Positions 17,679-27,709 are shown, numbered from the stretch's first letter. The stretch: DNA of 64,000 nucleotides from Sulfolobales archaeon (GCA_038897115.1 JAWAXC010000002.1:1-64000), one strand, 5' to 3'. Notes: a model not told the origin generated them from the letters alone. Numbers and translations: made by a program.

Positions 17679-18973
17679 CTATCTATAATATCTCTCCTAG
17701 CCTTTTCCATCTCAATATATGCCCTCTCCAGATCTATAGTGAGGAGCTTTCCATTCGAAACCACATGTCTTCCATTTACAAAAACGTCTCTAACAGAGAA
17801 AAGCCCGAAATCATATACTAAGTTGTGAGACGCTTCCACATGATCTTCGATGCTGATGGGGATAATGGGTTCTAGAACCACTAGATCTGCCTTAAAGCCC
17901 TTTCTAATGATACCAATATCATCCCAACCAAGTGCTCTAGCTCCGTTAACAATAGCCTGCCTCAACAGATCTTGGGAAGAGAGTCTATAGGGGATTGAAT
18001 ACAGAGATCCCTGTGCAGCTATCGCAACCTTTATTTCGAAAAGTATGTTCATCCATCCAGCTGTTGCTGGGCCATCAGTTCCCATGGTGATCCCGACCCC
18101 CCTTTCAATCATCTCAGCCACCCTGGCAATCCCAGATCCCCAGCTCATAATAGTGAAGGGGCAATATGATATATAGGGTTTATATTTAGATAGGATCTCG
18201 AGATCTGAGTTGCTAACATATACAGCATGAGCTAGAAGGGGGTGTGTATCTAAAACACCTAGGATCTCTAGTGCTTTAGCAGGTGTTGTTCCATAGATTT
18301 TCCTAACGATATCCACTTCATCCTTAGATTCTGCAAAGTGCATATGTATCCCGACACCCCTCTCCTTAGAGGCCTCCGAAGCTTTTCTAATAGAATCGCT
18401 AGATACAGAGTATAGCGCGTGAATCCCTATCATACCTTTCACAATTCCTTCACTCTTGCTAAGCCTGGATGCAAATGATATAGACTCCTCAATGGTATGT
18501 CTAGGAGGCCCCTCAAATAGCTCTATAACTCCAAGGGAGAGAGAAGCTCTTATCCCAGCTTCTCTGCAGGCTTCTACCACTTCGTCTTCATAGAAATACA
18601 TATCGCCGAACAGTGTTATCCCATTTAGAAGCATCTCTGCTATCCCCATCATAGCTCCTGCACGTACGTGATAGGGTTTTAAACATGATTCGAGGCTCCA
18701 GATTTCCTTGAGCCATGCTATGCCAGTATGCTTTATCGATATCCCCTTAAAAATATACATTGGTATATGGTTGTGTGTATTGACTAGCCCGGGTATAACA
18801 AGGCTTCTACTAGATCCAAAAACATATTCTAACCCATATTCCAACCCCTTTTCATAGCTAGTAACATCTATAATCACACCTTTCTTATCATCAAAAACAA
18901 CGATCCCATTTTTTATAAAAGGTCTCTCTAGATCTAGCGTGAGTATTCTACCCCTAACCCCAATCAAAGCCAT
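17663..18973 (-). CDS. Amidohydrolase, MTA/SAH or nucleobase deaminase-like
   Basis: This 436-residue metal-dependent hydrolase of the TrzN/MtaD/GuaD group retains all expected metal ligands: VNTHNH (HxH), IHMHFAES, LLAHAVY and MGTDGP. An N-terminal composite beta domain carries the start of the barrel. Likely reactions are deamination of a purine base, adenosine derivative or similar heterocycle. It lies between the S component and EcfT of the ECF transporter and overlaps ecfT, so it probably acts on the imported compound. The actual substrate is unknown. Confidence 0.85.
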   Translation of the reverse strand: MALIGVRGRILTLDLERPFIKNGIVVFDDKKGVIIDVTSYEKGLEYGLEYVFGSSRSLVIPGLVNTHNHIPMYIFKGISIKHTGIAWLKEIWSLESCLKPYHVRAGAMMGIAEMLLNGITLFGDMYFYEDEVVEACREAGIRASLSLGVIELFEGPPRHTIEESISFASRLSKSEGIVKGMIGIHALYSVSSDSIRKASEASKERGVGIHMHFAESKDEVDIVRKIYGTTPAKALEILGVLDTHPLLAHAVYVSNSDLEILSKYKPYISYCPFTIMSWGSGIARVAEMIERGVGITMGTDGPATAGWMNILFEIKVAIAAQGSLYSIPYRLSSQDLLRQAIVNGARALGWDDIGIIRKGFKADLVVLEPIIPISIEDHVEASHNLVYDFGLFSVRDVFVNGRHVVSNGKLLTIDLERAYIEMEKARRDIIDRCGRR

Positions 18974-18991
18974 GTAAGATCCCTTAAATTA

Positions 18992-19840
18992 TTATCTCTT
19001 TATAACCACCCTATCTCTCCAGTAAAGCCCCCTCATCTTGATCGGCTGGTAGAGTATGTAGCCAAGTATAGGAGTTATTGTTAGTGTTACGATGCAGTTG
19101 TTAAATATAACCCATGGAGCGAACCACCCCCATATCAAGGGTCTTGGAAGCCCTATCACAGGTTCTAACAGATCTAACCACCAAGATATATAGAGGGATA
19201 CCCATATAGAGCTTATAACGCCTCCCCATATGTAATATTCTATAAGGCTTCTAGGAGTTCTGAAGGAATGATCCCTCATGAATTTATAGGGAACCCATGC
19301 TATTATGAAATTGCCTATAAAACCACCTATGCTTCCTATGCTTAGATATCCTGTAAGGGCATCTGCTATGAAGTTCCCAATTGCAACACCCAGAGCCCCT
19401 GGGACGCCAAAGAGTATGCCGAAGAGAGGTGCCAAGGCATTTCCAGGTCTAACCCATGTGAATCCAGGTATAATCGGTATTCCCCCTGTAGCTGCTAGAG
19501 CCCCTCCATAGAGTGCTGCACAGAGCGCCGTTATAGATACATCGACAGCATCCCATCTGAGCTCCTGTCTAACTATTCTAAAGCCTGAGATAGTCCTACC
19601 ACTGATTTCTAAGAAAAATACTATGGTTCCGATGATCCATAATACTCCTCCCACAGCGAACCAGAAGTCCCTTCCAAGGACTATAAAGGGCTGGGTTATA
19701 AGCCATTTACTAGCTGCATCAGGAGAGATCCCCTTGCTAACTATATCATATGCTATGAATATGAACAGGGCTATGAATAGAATAGCTATAACTATACTTA
19801 TAGACCATAGAGATGCTCCAGGCCTACTCACCACGATCAC
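18992..19840 (-). CDS. ECF transporter S component (substrate-binding membrane subunit)
   Basis: This 282-residue membrane protein has an extra N-terminal part of ~80 residues with two hydrophobic helices. The S-component core follows, with repeated small-residue helices: ALCAALYGGALAATGGI, FTWVRPGNALAPLFGILFGV, GALGVAIGNFIADALTG and GSIGGFIGNFIIAWVP. The family usually has ~180-200 residues, so the N-terminal extension is notable. It determines what the ECF complex imports. It overlaps the upstream small membrane gene by 4 bases. Confidence 0.82.
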   Translation of the reverse strand: MIVVSRPGASLWSISIVIAILFIALFIFIAYDIVSKGISPDAASKWLITQPFIVLGRDFWFAVGGVLWIIGTIVFFLEISGRTISGFRIVRQELRWDAVDVSITALCAALYGGALAATGGIPIIPGFTWVRPGNALAPLFGILFGVPGALGVAIGNFIADALTGYLSIGSIGGFIGNFIIAWVPYKFMRDHSFRTPRSLIEYYIWGGVISSIWVSLYISWWLDLLEPVIGLPRPLIWGWFAPWVIFNNCIVTLTITPILGYILYQPIKMRGLYWRDRVVIKR

Positions 19841-20127
19841 CTCCTTGTTCTTCTAAAAACATATAGCAAGATCCCCACGCCAGCCAGGAATATTAGGAAT
19901 CCAAGTGCGGTAGTTATAGCAGGAGCGATAGTGCCCTGGGCAAGGCCTCCTGTTGATGAGTAGAAGCCACTATATTTATATATAGTATATAGAGCCATTG
20001 CTAGCAGCCATAGCCCTCCTACAGAGATAGCTGCTAACCACCCCTTAACCCGTGTAAATGCCATTACCACTCCTGCTATCAGAACAACTAGGCCTATCAA
20101 TATTAAGAGTATCTCGTACTGGTTCAC
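19837..20127 (-). CDS. Small membrane protein, first gene of ECF operon
   Basis: This 96-residue protein has about three hydrophobic segments (LLILIGLVVLIAGVVMAF, LAAISVGGLWLLAMAL, ALGFLIFLAGVGILLYVF) and a basic tail RRTRR. It is not a family I recognise. It starts at GTG and its end overlaps the S-component start, so it is probably a subunit or folding partner of that transporter. An AT-rich TATA-like stretch lies ~30-45 bases upstream (20140-20160), marking the operon promoter. Confidence 0.7.
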   Translation of the reverse strand: MNQYEILLILIGLVVLIAGVVMAFTRVKGWLAAISVGGLWLLAMALYTIYKYSGFYSSTGGLAQGTIAPAITTALGFLIFLAGVGILLYVFRRTRR

Positions 20128-20339
20128 CTAGAATATCCCCGAATCACTATATATATTTACAAATTTATATGTTTTTGATCTACTGATCTCAATGGGTTAA
20201 CCTATCTATATTCACATAAGGATTTAAAAACAGGTGTTAATGTTTGTTAGTGGTTCATAGATGATCTTATCTCTTAATATTAGTTGAATATTATTCCATG
20301 ATCCTTGGTGGAAATGGATCATCTCTTTCCAAGCACTAT

Positions 20340-20681
20340 TTAGCAGATCTTGGAGCCAGGGTTTGGCTCTCCATCTATTGTTAATATAAATGGTCTTTCG
20401 TCTTTTCCACAACCCGCTGCTAGGATCATACCCTCACTTATATATCCTCTTATAGCCTTTGGCTTTAGATTTGCTACTACAACAACCCTTTTCCCCACTA
20501 GCTTATCTGGCTCATACCACTTTCCAATCCCTGCTATGATCTGTCTCTCGCCCATCGGGCCTAGATCTACTATGAGTCTTAGAAGGCCTGTACCCTCTAT
20601 CCTTGAGGCATTTTTAACTACACCCACCCTAAGATCTATTTTTGAGAACTCATCTATCGAGATCTCTTGCATATGGTTCAC
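20340..20681 (-). CDS. tRNA-binding domain protein (MetRS beta-chain/CsaA-like)
   Basis: This 113-residue OB-fold protein has the EMAPII/Trbp111 signature: SKIDLRVGVVKNASRIEGT, GERQIIAGIGKWY, VVVVANLKPKAIRGYISEGM and a C-terminal GEPNPGSKI. It matches the free-standing beta subunit of archaeal methionyl-tRNA synthetase, which increases tRNA affinity; CsaA-type chaperones share the fold. It follows the UPF0173 hydrolase by 8 bases in the same operon. Confidence 0.9.
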   Translation of the reverse strand: MNHMQEISIDEFSKIDLRVGVVKNASRIEGTGLLRLIVDLGPMGERQIIAGIGKWYEPDKLVGKRVVVVANLKPKAIRGYISEGMILAAGCGKDERPFILTIDGEPNPGSKIC

Positions 20682-20689
20682 TCTCTATG

Positions 20690-21367
20690 TTATATAGTTA
20701 TTGTCTCTCCAGGCCTCATGATCCTTACCTCTGTTTTGAGACCTTTCTTACGTATTAGCTCTGCGAATTCGTTTGGATCTGCTTTAATTAGTGGGAATGT
20801 ATTGTAGTGCATAGGTATAACGATCTCGACTCCTAGGAGCTCTACAGCCTTCACAGCCTCTCTAACCCCCATGGTGAAGTGCCCTCCAATTGGTAGCATA
20901 GCTATTCTGGGGCTGTAGAGCTCCCTTATAAGGGCCATATCGCTGAACACGCCTGTATCTCCTGCGTGGTAGATGCTATCCTCGCTACTCTTGATAACAA
21001 CCCCGGTTGGAGATCCTTTTGAAGAGCTATGCATAGCTGGTGTGAGATATACTGTGATCCCCTCAAGGGATATTGGGCCGCCGATGTTTGCGCCAATAGC
21101 CCTTTCCCTAGCACCTGCTTCAGAGGCTATGTGCTCTGCAAGCTCGAAGATAGCAACGAGCTTTGTATTCACACTCCTCCTCAAGAGCTTAACAGCGTCC
21201 CCCACATGATCTCCATGGTCATGTGTCACTATTATATAGTCAGGGTCTGGAACCTTATCAACGCTTATAGGTGATAGAGGATTCGAGATCCAAGGATCTA
21301 TCAAGATCTTCTTCCCAGACATTTCAACTAGGAAAGCTGCATGTCCATACCAGGTTATCCTAGCCAT
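20690..21367 (-). CDS. UPF0173 metal-dependent hydrolase (metallo-beta-lactamase fold)
   Basis: This 225-residue protein shows the metal-binding motif THDHGDHVGD, the N-terminal WYGHAAFLVE...ILIDPWISNP and later histidines in HYNTFPL, as in UPF0173 hydrolases. The physiological substrate of this family is unknown. It is the first gene of a two-gene unit with the tRNA-binding protein. Confidence 0.9.
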   Translation of the reverse strand: MARITWYGHAAFLVEMSGKKILIDPWISNPLSPISVDKVPDPDYIIVTHDHGDHVGDAVKLLRRSVNTKLVAIFELAEHIASEAGARERAIGANIGGPISLEGITVYLTPAMHSSSKGSPTGVVIKSSEDSIYHAGDTGVFSDMALIRELYSPRIAMLPIGGHFTMGVREAVKAVELLGVEIVIPMHYNTFPLIKADPNEFAELIRKKGLKTEVRIMRPGETITI

Positions 21368-21483
21368 CTAGAGCCACCACCATAAATACCATAAGCAATA
21401 TAAAAATAACCCCTTATATTTCAAGCATCTCTCCAACTTCTAAAGCCGTTAAATATTGCTATAGGCTCTTACTAAATGGGCCT

Positions 21484-23130
21484 ATGGCTGTGATAGCGGA
21501 TCCGCTAACATCTCTACTGATCATAATATCCCTCTCTGGAGCCATGGCTATGATCCTTAGGAGAGCTGGTTTTAGCACTATAGTCGGATATATCCTTGGA
21601 GGGATCCTGGGATCCCTGATCGGGGCCCCCGTAGAGGTTTCCCCATTAATAGCTCAGCTAGGACTGATCCTACTTGGTTTCGAGATCGGTGCTGAGATTG
21701 GTGGGAAAAAAGCCTTGGGATCCTTTAGACAGGCCTTTATTATAGAGATAATATCTATGTCCCTAATATATATATTGACCGGCTTGATCTCAGCGTTCCT
21801 CAGGCTAGGGGTTATAGGTCATATACTCCTCTTCCTAATAGCTATTAATACATCGACGGGCATATTATACAAGGTTATCCATGGAAGGGCTAGCGAGGAT
21901 GTAAGATCCCTCCTCCTAGCATCATCGGTAATAGAGGATACAGTTGCAATATCCGGTATAGCCATACTCATGGCTGCTAGAAACATATCCAGCCCTATAG
22001 ACACCATAATATCGATAGGAAAGGTTGGGCTTCTAGCGGTCATAGCTTTTGCCATAGGAATATATGCCTTTAGAATGCTAGGCAAAAGGCTCAGCGATCT
22101 CGAGATGCTACCCATCATAGCGATCTCAGCTGCGCTAGCATACTACGTAGCCTTTGGAATGATCGGGGTTAGCCAGTTGCTGGGCACATTCATAGCAGGC
22201 TTTGCGCTTGCGAGAGCAGTGGATCTCGGAAGAGCCATAACCCAGCTGGAAGGCCTCAGAGAGCTAGGTCTTCTTCTATACTTCTCCTCATTAGGCGGGG
22301 TGATCTCACAACTGGGGGGCGGAGAGCTCTTAATACCAGCTCTCATAGCTCTAGTAATGGTAGTTGTTATTATAAAGTTTATCGCATTTTCAACAGCCCT
22401 CTGGGTATTGGGGCTTGAGGCTCGTGAATCTATTAGGGCTGCGCTGTACATGACATCCATCAGCGAGCTAGGGATCATAATATCCTCCCAGGCCTATGAG
22501 GCTAACCTTATAGGCTCAACATATGTCCTGCTATCAATATACGTTGTTCTGATATCAGCGATCATATCTTCAACAGCTGTGAGGTTTGAAGATATAGTTG
22601 TTAAAGGGATATATTATCTAATCCCCCATAAGATAGAAGAGATCGCCAGGCAATATCTATCTAGAGTGAAATATGTTTTAGCTATAAGGGCACGTGGGTT
22701 AATGGTTTTCCTATATGGATTTATATTCATGGTGTTCACAGCGGTTGCCATAGATATAGCTATAAGTCTTCTGAGATATCTCCCAGAGCTTCTGCTCCAA
22801 TATGGTCTAATATTATCTGTGCTAATCAGCACCGCTTTCATCTTCTCAATACCGTATTTCACATGGAGATCTTATAAGAGCAAATTAGAGGAGGATCCGC
22901 CTGCTAGAGTATATGTAGAAAAAATAATTGGGATAAATATGTCGTTGCTCTTAGTAATGCTCGGCATATTTCTAGAAGCCTATATTATTAACAAGATAGT
23001 CTCGGAGTACCAAGTGGATATAGGGGGCATTCAGGGGCATACAATATTTATAGTAATTTCTATACTTATAATACTATATATATTGAGAAGTATATATTAT
23101 TCTATTTCGAGGATATATATGAGAGGTTAG
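21484..23130 (+). CDS. CPA2-type cation/proton antiporter
   Basis: This 548-residue membrane protein has ~12-14 hydrophobic helices in the Kef/NapA-like arrangement. The core ASSVIEDTVAISGIAILMA carries the acidic ion-binding residues of CPA2 antiporters, and GTFIAGFALARAVDLG is a second conserved helix. The C-terminal ~150 residues add further membrane segments and there is no TrkA-N domain. It likely exchanges Na+ or K+ for H+. It is monocistronic, divergent from the UPF0173 gene. Confidence 0.87.
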   Translation: MAVIADPLTSLLIIISLSGAMAMILRRAGFSTIVGYILGGILGSLIGAPVEVSPLIAQLGLILLGFEIGAEIGGKKALGSFRQAFIIEIISMSLIYILTGLISAFLRLGVIGHILLFLIAINTSTGILYKVIHGRASEDVRSLLLASSVIEDTVAISGIAILMAARNISSPIDTIISIGKVGLLAVIAFAIGIYAFRMLGKRLSDLEMLPIIAISAALAYYVAFGMIGVSQLLGTFIAGFALARAVDLGRAITQLEGLRELGLLLYFSSLGGVISQLGGGELLIPALIALVMVVVIIKFIAFSTALWVLGLEARESIRAALYMTSISELGIIISSQAYEANLIGSTYVLLSIYVVLISAIISSTAVRFEDIVVKGIYYLIPHKIEEIARQYLSRVKYVLAIRARGLMVFLYGFIFMVFTAVAIDIAISLLRYLPELLLQYGLILSVLISTAFIFSIPYFTWRSYKSKLEEDPPARVYVEKIIGINMSLLLVMLGIFLEAYIINKIVSEYQVDIGGIQGHTIFIVISILIILYILRSIYYSISRIYMRG

Positions 23131-23248
23131 ATATCAAAGATAATAACGGGATCATGATGACATAAAACCCATTACCATAGGATCTTCTAAGTACTTTTCA
23201 TGCTTAAACATGTATTCATGAACTTTTTTAGAGTTAAATATAAATATT

Positions 23249-25312
23249 ATGTGGTATACATATTTGAATGGGTTTGGTGAGAGCGTGGGTGGAGAGGTAA
23301 GGATCCTTGGGGAGGCTCTTCCATTTGAGGAAAAGATAGAGATGCCTAATTGGCTTAGCAGGCATACGAAGATAGAGAGTTATTGGGAGATGCATAGGAA
23401 ATCTCTACAGGATTATGAGGGTTTCTGGGCATCTATTGCTAAGGAGCTAGATTGGTTCACACCTTTTGAGAAAGTTGTTGAGAAGGGCGACTACCCCTAT
23501 GTCTATAGATGGTTCCCAGGTGGGAGGATAAACATATCCTATCTAGCTCTTGATAGGCATGTGGCTGGGTGGAGGAAGAATAAGGTTGCATATATATGGG
23601 AGGGCGAGCCTGTTGATGCTAGCGGGAATCCCAAGGAGGTTAGGAAGCTCACATACTATGATCTCTGGAGGGAGGTGAATAGGGTAGCATATATACTTTC
23701 AAAGAACTTTGGGCTTAGGAAGGGGGATAGGATAGCTATATATCTCCCAATGATCCCTGAGCTCCCGATATTCATGCTAGCAGCAGCCAGGCTCGGAGTT
23801 ATATTCACGGTTGTCTTCGCAGGCTTCACAGCGGAGAATCTAGCGATAAGGGCTAGAGATCTTGGTGCAACTCTGCTTGTAACAGCCGATGGCTTCTATA
23901 GAAGGGGTAGGGTTATAAGGCTGAAGGATATAGCTGATAAGGCTATAGAATCTGTGCCCAGCATTAGGAATGTTATTGTTGTGAGGAGACTCGGCCTCGA
24001 CATTAACATGGTCGATGGTAGGGATTTCTGGCTTGACGAGCTATTGAGAGGGGTTCCAGCTAATGTTTATATAGAGCCTGCAAGGCTTGAAAGCGATCAC
24101 CCGCTATATGTTCTATATACCTCTGGCACCACGGGGAAGCCCAAGGGGATTATACACGATCACGGTGGCTACTCCGTGCTTCTCCATGCAACTATGAGGT
24201 GGGTCTTCGATGTGAGGGATGATGATATATATTTCTGCACAGCAGATATAGGCTGGGTTACAGGTCATAGCTACATAGTATTTGGCCCATTGATAGAGGG
24301 GCTCACAACTGTGTTCTACGAGGGAGCCCCCGACTATCCAGCTCCAGATAGGTGGTGGTCTATAGTGGAGAGATACGGCGTATCAATACTCTATACAACA
24401 CCAACAGCTGTTAGGATGCTCATGAGATATGGTGATGAATATGTGAGGAGACACGATAGATCCACTCTAAGGCTTATCCACAGCGTTGGAGAACCTATAA
24501 ACCCATCTGCATGGAGATGGCTCTACGAGGTTGTGTGTGAGAAGAGATGCCCAGTAGGATCTACCTGGTGGATGACAGAGACAGGGGGGATATTGATTAG
24601 CATAGCGCCAGGCCTATCCCTAGTCCCTATAAAGCCTGGAACCAACGGACCACCCCTACCAGGTGTTGATGCAGATGTTGTAGATGAGAATGGAAACCCC
24701 GTGGAACCTGGTAGGAAGGGCTTTCTAGTTATTAAAAGACCATTCCCAGGCATGCCGGCACCTCCAACAGGTATGTGGGGCGATCCAGATGGATATAGGA
24801 GAATATACTTCGAGAGAATACCTGGCAAGGGATACTTCTTCACAGGAGACTATGCTGTGAGGGATAACGATGGATATATATGGGTTATCGGGAGAGCTGA
24901 TGAGGTGCTCAAGGTAGCTGGGCATAGGATAGGTACATACGAGCTAGAATCAGTATTGGTATCCCACAAAGCGGTTGCAGAGGCAGCCGTTGTGGGTGTT
25001 CCAGATCCTGTTAAGGGTGAGGTGCCAATAGCATATGTAGTTCTGAAGGAGGGCTACCAGCCTAGTAAGGAGCTTGCGGAGGAGTTGAGGGAGTGGGTTA
25101 GAAATAACTACGGCCCTATAGCGGTTCCAAACAACATATTCTTCGTCACCAAGCTCCCCAAGACGAGAAGCGGTAAGATTATGAGAAGACTTGTTAAAGC
25201 CGTAGCCATAGGAGCACCGTTAGGGGATATAACTACTTTAGAGGATGAGGCAGCAGTTGAGGAGGTTAAAAAAGCATATGAGGAGTTCATAAAATCACTT
25301 GGAAAGGGCTAG
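23249..25312 (+). CDS. acs: Acetyl-CoA synthetase, AMP-forming
   Basis: This 687-residue acyl-adenylate enzyme has the P-loop YTSGTTGKPKG, the acetyl-CoA-synthetase hallmark DIGWVTGHSYIVFGPL, WWMTETGG, the hinge region FTGDYAVRD, and the catalytic lysine motif KTRSGKIMRR. It makes acetyl-CoA from acetate, ATP and CoA; a propionyl or 3-hydroxypropionyl specificity cannot be excluded. Upstream, TTCATG/CATGAA arms (23197-23222) flank an ACATGT core, a possible control site. The gene ends tail-to-tail with a rhodanese gene, sharing bases of the stop codons. Confidence 0.92.
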   Translation: MWYTYLNGFGESVGGEVRILGEALPFEEKIEMPNWLSRHTKIESYWEMHRKSLQDYEGFWASIAKELDWFTPFEKVVEKGDYPYVYRWFPGGRINISYLALDRHVAGWRKNKVAYIWEGEPVDASGNPKEVRKLTYYDLWREVNRVAYILSKNFGLRKGDRIAIYLPMIPELPIFMLAAARLGVIFTVVFAGFTAENLAIRARDLGATLLVTADGFYRRGRVIRLKDIADKAIESVPSIRNVIVVRRLGLDINMVDGRDFWLDELLRGVPANVYIEPARLESDHPLYVLYTSGTTGKPKGIIHDHGGYSVLLHATMRWVFDVRDDDIYFCTADIGWVTGHSYIVFGPLIEGLTTVFYEGAPDYPAPDRWWSIVERYGVSILYTTPTAVRMLMRYGDEYVRRHDRSTLRLIHSVGEPINPSAWRWLYEVVCEKRCPVGSTWWMTETGGILISIAPGLSLVPIKPGTNGPPLPGVDADVVDENGNPVEPGRKGFLVIKRPFPGMPAPPTGMWGDPDGYRRIYFERIPGKGYFFTGDYAVRDNDGYIWVIGRADEVLKVAGHRIGTYELESVLVSHKAVAEAAVVGVPDPVKGEVPIAYVVLKEGYQPSKELAEELREWVRNNYGPIAVPNNIFFVTKLPKTRSGKIMRRLVKAVAIGAPLGDITTLEDEAAVEEVKKAYEEFIKSLGKG

Positions 25313-25641
25313 GCAGATGATTCTGTGGGGAGACCAGCTGTCTTCCACTCTAGCAGCCCACCAACAAATCTATAGACATTAGTTCTCCCAAGCTCTGCGA
25401 GTTTTCTAGCAGCTACGAGAGATGCTGTGCATGAATAGTTTGTACAATACACTATAACAGGTTTATCAGCAGGTATCTCGGATAACCTCTTCTCAATCTC
25501 ACTAGCAGGTATATTTATAGCGCCCTTTATATGCTCCTTCGCATAGCTCTTCGGCTCCCTAACATCTATTATTAGCCCGCCATGCTTTAGGAGCTCCAGA
25601 ACCTTTTTATAGTCAACCTCCTCGAACTTCCCCTGCATCAT
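25309..25641 (-). CDS. Single-domain rhodanese
   Basis: This 110-residue rhodanese (GlpE/PspE type) has the active cysteine in VIVYCTNYSCTAS and the structural motif HIKGAINIPASE. It probably shuttles sulfane sulfur. The loop after the cysteine is of the 6-residue type. It is one of four rhodanese domains with intact cysteines or partners encoded in the window. It converges with acs with overlapping stops. Confidence 0.92.
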   Translation of the reverse strand: MMQGKFEEVDYKKVLELLKHGGLIIDVREPKSYAKEHIKGAINIPASEIEKRLSEIPADKPVIVYCTNYSCTASLVAARKLAELGRTNVYRFVGGLLEWKTAGLPTESSA

Positions 25642-25744
25642 CTCACCCTCGTAAATAAGCTTAGATGCTTATAAGCATATATGGTAAATGACAAGTCAAT
25701 AGATCTTTAAAACTGAGATATATAAGGTCTAGGGAAGTCTCTGG

Positions 25745-26341
25745 TTAATCAATACTTATAGGTAGTGCTATCCTTAACGACTTATCAGAGCTTATATCCT
25801 GAATCCCTATAGCTATATAGATATTCATAATCCCCATATCACCTGATAAAGATAACGTTATATTCAATGCATCGATAACCAGATTATCCCCTATATTTAC
25901 ATATTTTAGCAGAAGTGCTTCATCGAGGTATAGGATTTTCTCACCATCAAATAATCTCCACGGGATCACGATCATATATGTTGTCGTGTTATCTCTAACA
26001 TATGCAACACTATTCCTTATTATAACGAGAGATCCATTAACAGATGCTCTAGAGATCGATATATTGAGATTCTTTAAATCTAAACTGATATTTCTGCCTA
26101 TATATTTTAGCAATGAGTTTATATAGCCCGATATGTTTCCAAAATTCTGGATAGAAGATGAAGCGTTGACCCTCCAATAGCTCTGTGAACCTTCAGAAAT
26201 ACTTTGTGGATAGGAGCTTCTGCTCCCCATCGAATAGCTATTTACGATCTCAGGATTGGTTTTACCTATGAATGCAGCTATAACAATCATAGATCCTCCG
26301 AGCATAGCTATTAATAGAAGAGCTACAGCTCTTAACCTCAT
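25745..26341 (-). CDS. Hypothetical secreted or membrane-anchored protein
   Basis: Not recognised. The 198-residue protein starts MRLRAVALLLIAMLGGSMI, a signal peptide or membrane anchor, followed by a serine/asparagine-rich stretch with many N-x-S/T sites and then beta-strand-like sequence to the end. It is probably exposed outside the cell and may be glycosylated. It is monocistronic. Confidence 0.65.
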   Translation of the reverse strand: MRLRAVALLLIAMLGGSMIVIAAFIGKTNPEIVNSYSMGSRSSYPQSISEGSQSYWRVNASSSIQNFGNISGYINSLLKYIGRNISLDLKNLNISISRASVNGSLVIIRNSVAYVRDNTTTYMIVIPWRLFDGEKILYLDEALLLKYVNIGDNLVIDALNITLSLSGDMGIMNIYIAIGIQDISSDKSLRIALPISID

Positions 26342-26595
26342 ATAGACCCAAAAACAATTTATCTACATAAATTAATAAGCTAGCTTTTCCCCTCTTACAA
26401 TGCTTCTAATTTTCCGATTATACTATTCTCTATCGCCGATGTCAGCTCTATAGAGCAACGGCTCCTTTTTTAGCCCTCTTTAACCTTATCATATAATCAG
26501 TATTTCATCCTAATCAAAAGTTCAGCCCCTGGCAAAATGGGTCGGCCTCTAATGAAGGTTTTATCTATAGCTGCGAAAATATTATAGGGGTAGCA

Positions 26596-26916
26596 TTGGC
26601 GGTAGCATCGATAGAAAGGGTTATAAGGGTGGGGGGTAAGAAATGGGATACATATGTAAATCTATCTATGAATAATAAAAATTATGTAATATATATACCA
26701 ATGCTGCCTAAAAAACCTACTAGCGTTTCTGTAGAGGTTAGAGAACAGGATAAGAAGGTATTTATAAGGCTTACAAGCAGTGATGGGGGGATATGTACTT
26801 GTGAATTAGATCTCCATACTCTGGATATCTCTAAATGCTATAATATCTCTTGCACCCCAGGCGCTACATGGGTGGCTGACCAAGAGATCCTTAGATCCCA
26901 CATAAGATCTAGCTAG
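26596..26916 (+). CDS. Hypothetical small protein
   Basis: Not recognised. The 106-residue protein starts at TTG. Four cysteines in the C-terminal half (ICTCELD and KCYNISC) could bind metal or form disulfides. The N-terminal half looks like beta strands (RVIRVGGKKWDTYVNLS, YVIYIPMLPKKPTSVSVEV). It is alone between two minus-strand units. Coding is supported by codon use similar to neighbours. Confidence 0.55.
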   Translation: MAVASIERVIRVGGKKWDTYVNLSMNNKNYVIYIPMLPKKPTSVSVEVREQDKKVFIRLTSSDGGICTCELDLHTLDISKCYNISCTPGATWVADQEILRSHIRSS

Positions 26917-26956
26917 CTATATAGATTCAGCTATTCAAAAGTATAGCTAACTATAT

Positions 26957-27709
26957 TCAAGGTGTCAGGGCTTTCACTATTTCCACTATCTTCCTAGCCT
27001 TCTCCGGATCCCTCTCTAGAATTGTTCCCAATACTATTGCATCAGCACCCGCCTTAAGGATCTCTACCGCTGTCTCTGGCTCTCTAATACCCCCGCCGAC
27101 TATTATATATAAACCTGTGGATCTCCTAACAGCCCTCACCACCTCCGGGCTCACTGGTTTAGGAGCTCCTGAGCCCCCTTCTAAATATATATATCTCATC
27201 CCCAGAAGCTCTGCTGCCATAGCATATGCAGATGCTATATCTGGCACCTCCTCAGGGATCGGTCTTGCCCACCCTATATGCCCAACAGCTGTATTGCTTC
27301 CCATGAGTATATATGCTGTTGGCAATACCTCTAATCCATATCTCTTGACTATCGGAGCACCTATCACCTGAGCCCCTATTATATAATATGGATCTGCGCT
27401 GTTTAAGAGGGACATGAATAAGATGGCGTCAGCAGCCGGGGATATCCCATTCACATTGCCTGGGAAGAGTATTATTGGAAGCCCAGCCTCTCTAAGTATA
27501 GACACAGCTCTGCTAACCTCGATCTCAGATACCCCTAGGCTCCCCCCAACAAGTATAGCATCTACACCCCACCCCTTGATGATCCTAGGTATCTCCTCAA
27601 TGCTATTTTTTACATGCTTAGCAGGATCTGGATCTACTAATATGAATACCGCCTTCTCACCCCTCCTAGCCTTCGATCTTAGATATTCCTCCACCTTACC
27701 CCTCCACAT
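26957..27709 (-). CDS. Geranylgeranylglyceryl phosphate synthase
   Basis: This 250-residue TIM-barrel prenyltransferase makes the first ether bond of archaeal lipids from sn-glycerol 1-phosphate and GGPP. Key segments are FILVDPDPAKH, ILVGGSLGVS, ILFPGNVNGIS, YIYLEGGSGAPKPV and GGGIREPETA...GADAIVLGT, all part of the GGGPS phosphate- and prenyl-binding sites. It lies 40 bases downstream of the Elf1-like gene, probably the same transcript. Confidence 0.96.
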   Translation of the reverse strand: MWRGKVEEYLRSKARRGEKAVFILVDPDPAKHVKNSIEEIPRIIKGWGVDAILVGGSLGVSEIEVSRAVSILREAGLPIILFPGNVNGISPAADAILFMSLLNSADPYYIIGAQVIGAPIVKRYGLEVLPTAYILMGSNTAVGHIGWARPIPEEVPDIASAYAMAAELLGMRYIYLEGGSGAPKPVSPEVVRAVRRSTGLYIIVGGGIREPETAVEILKAGADAIVLGTILERDPEKARKIVEIVKALTP

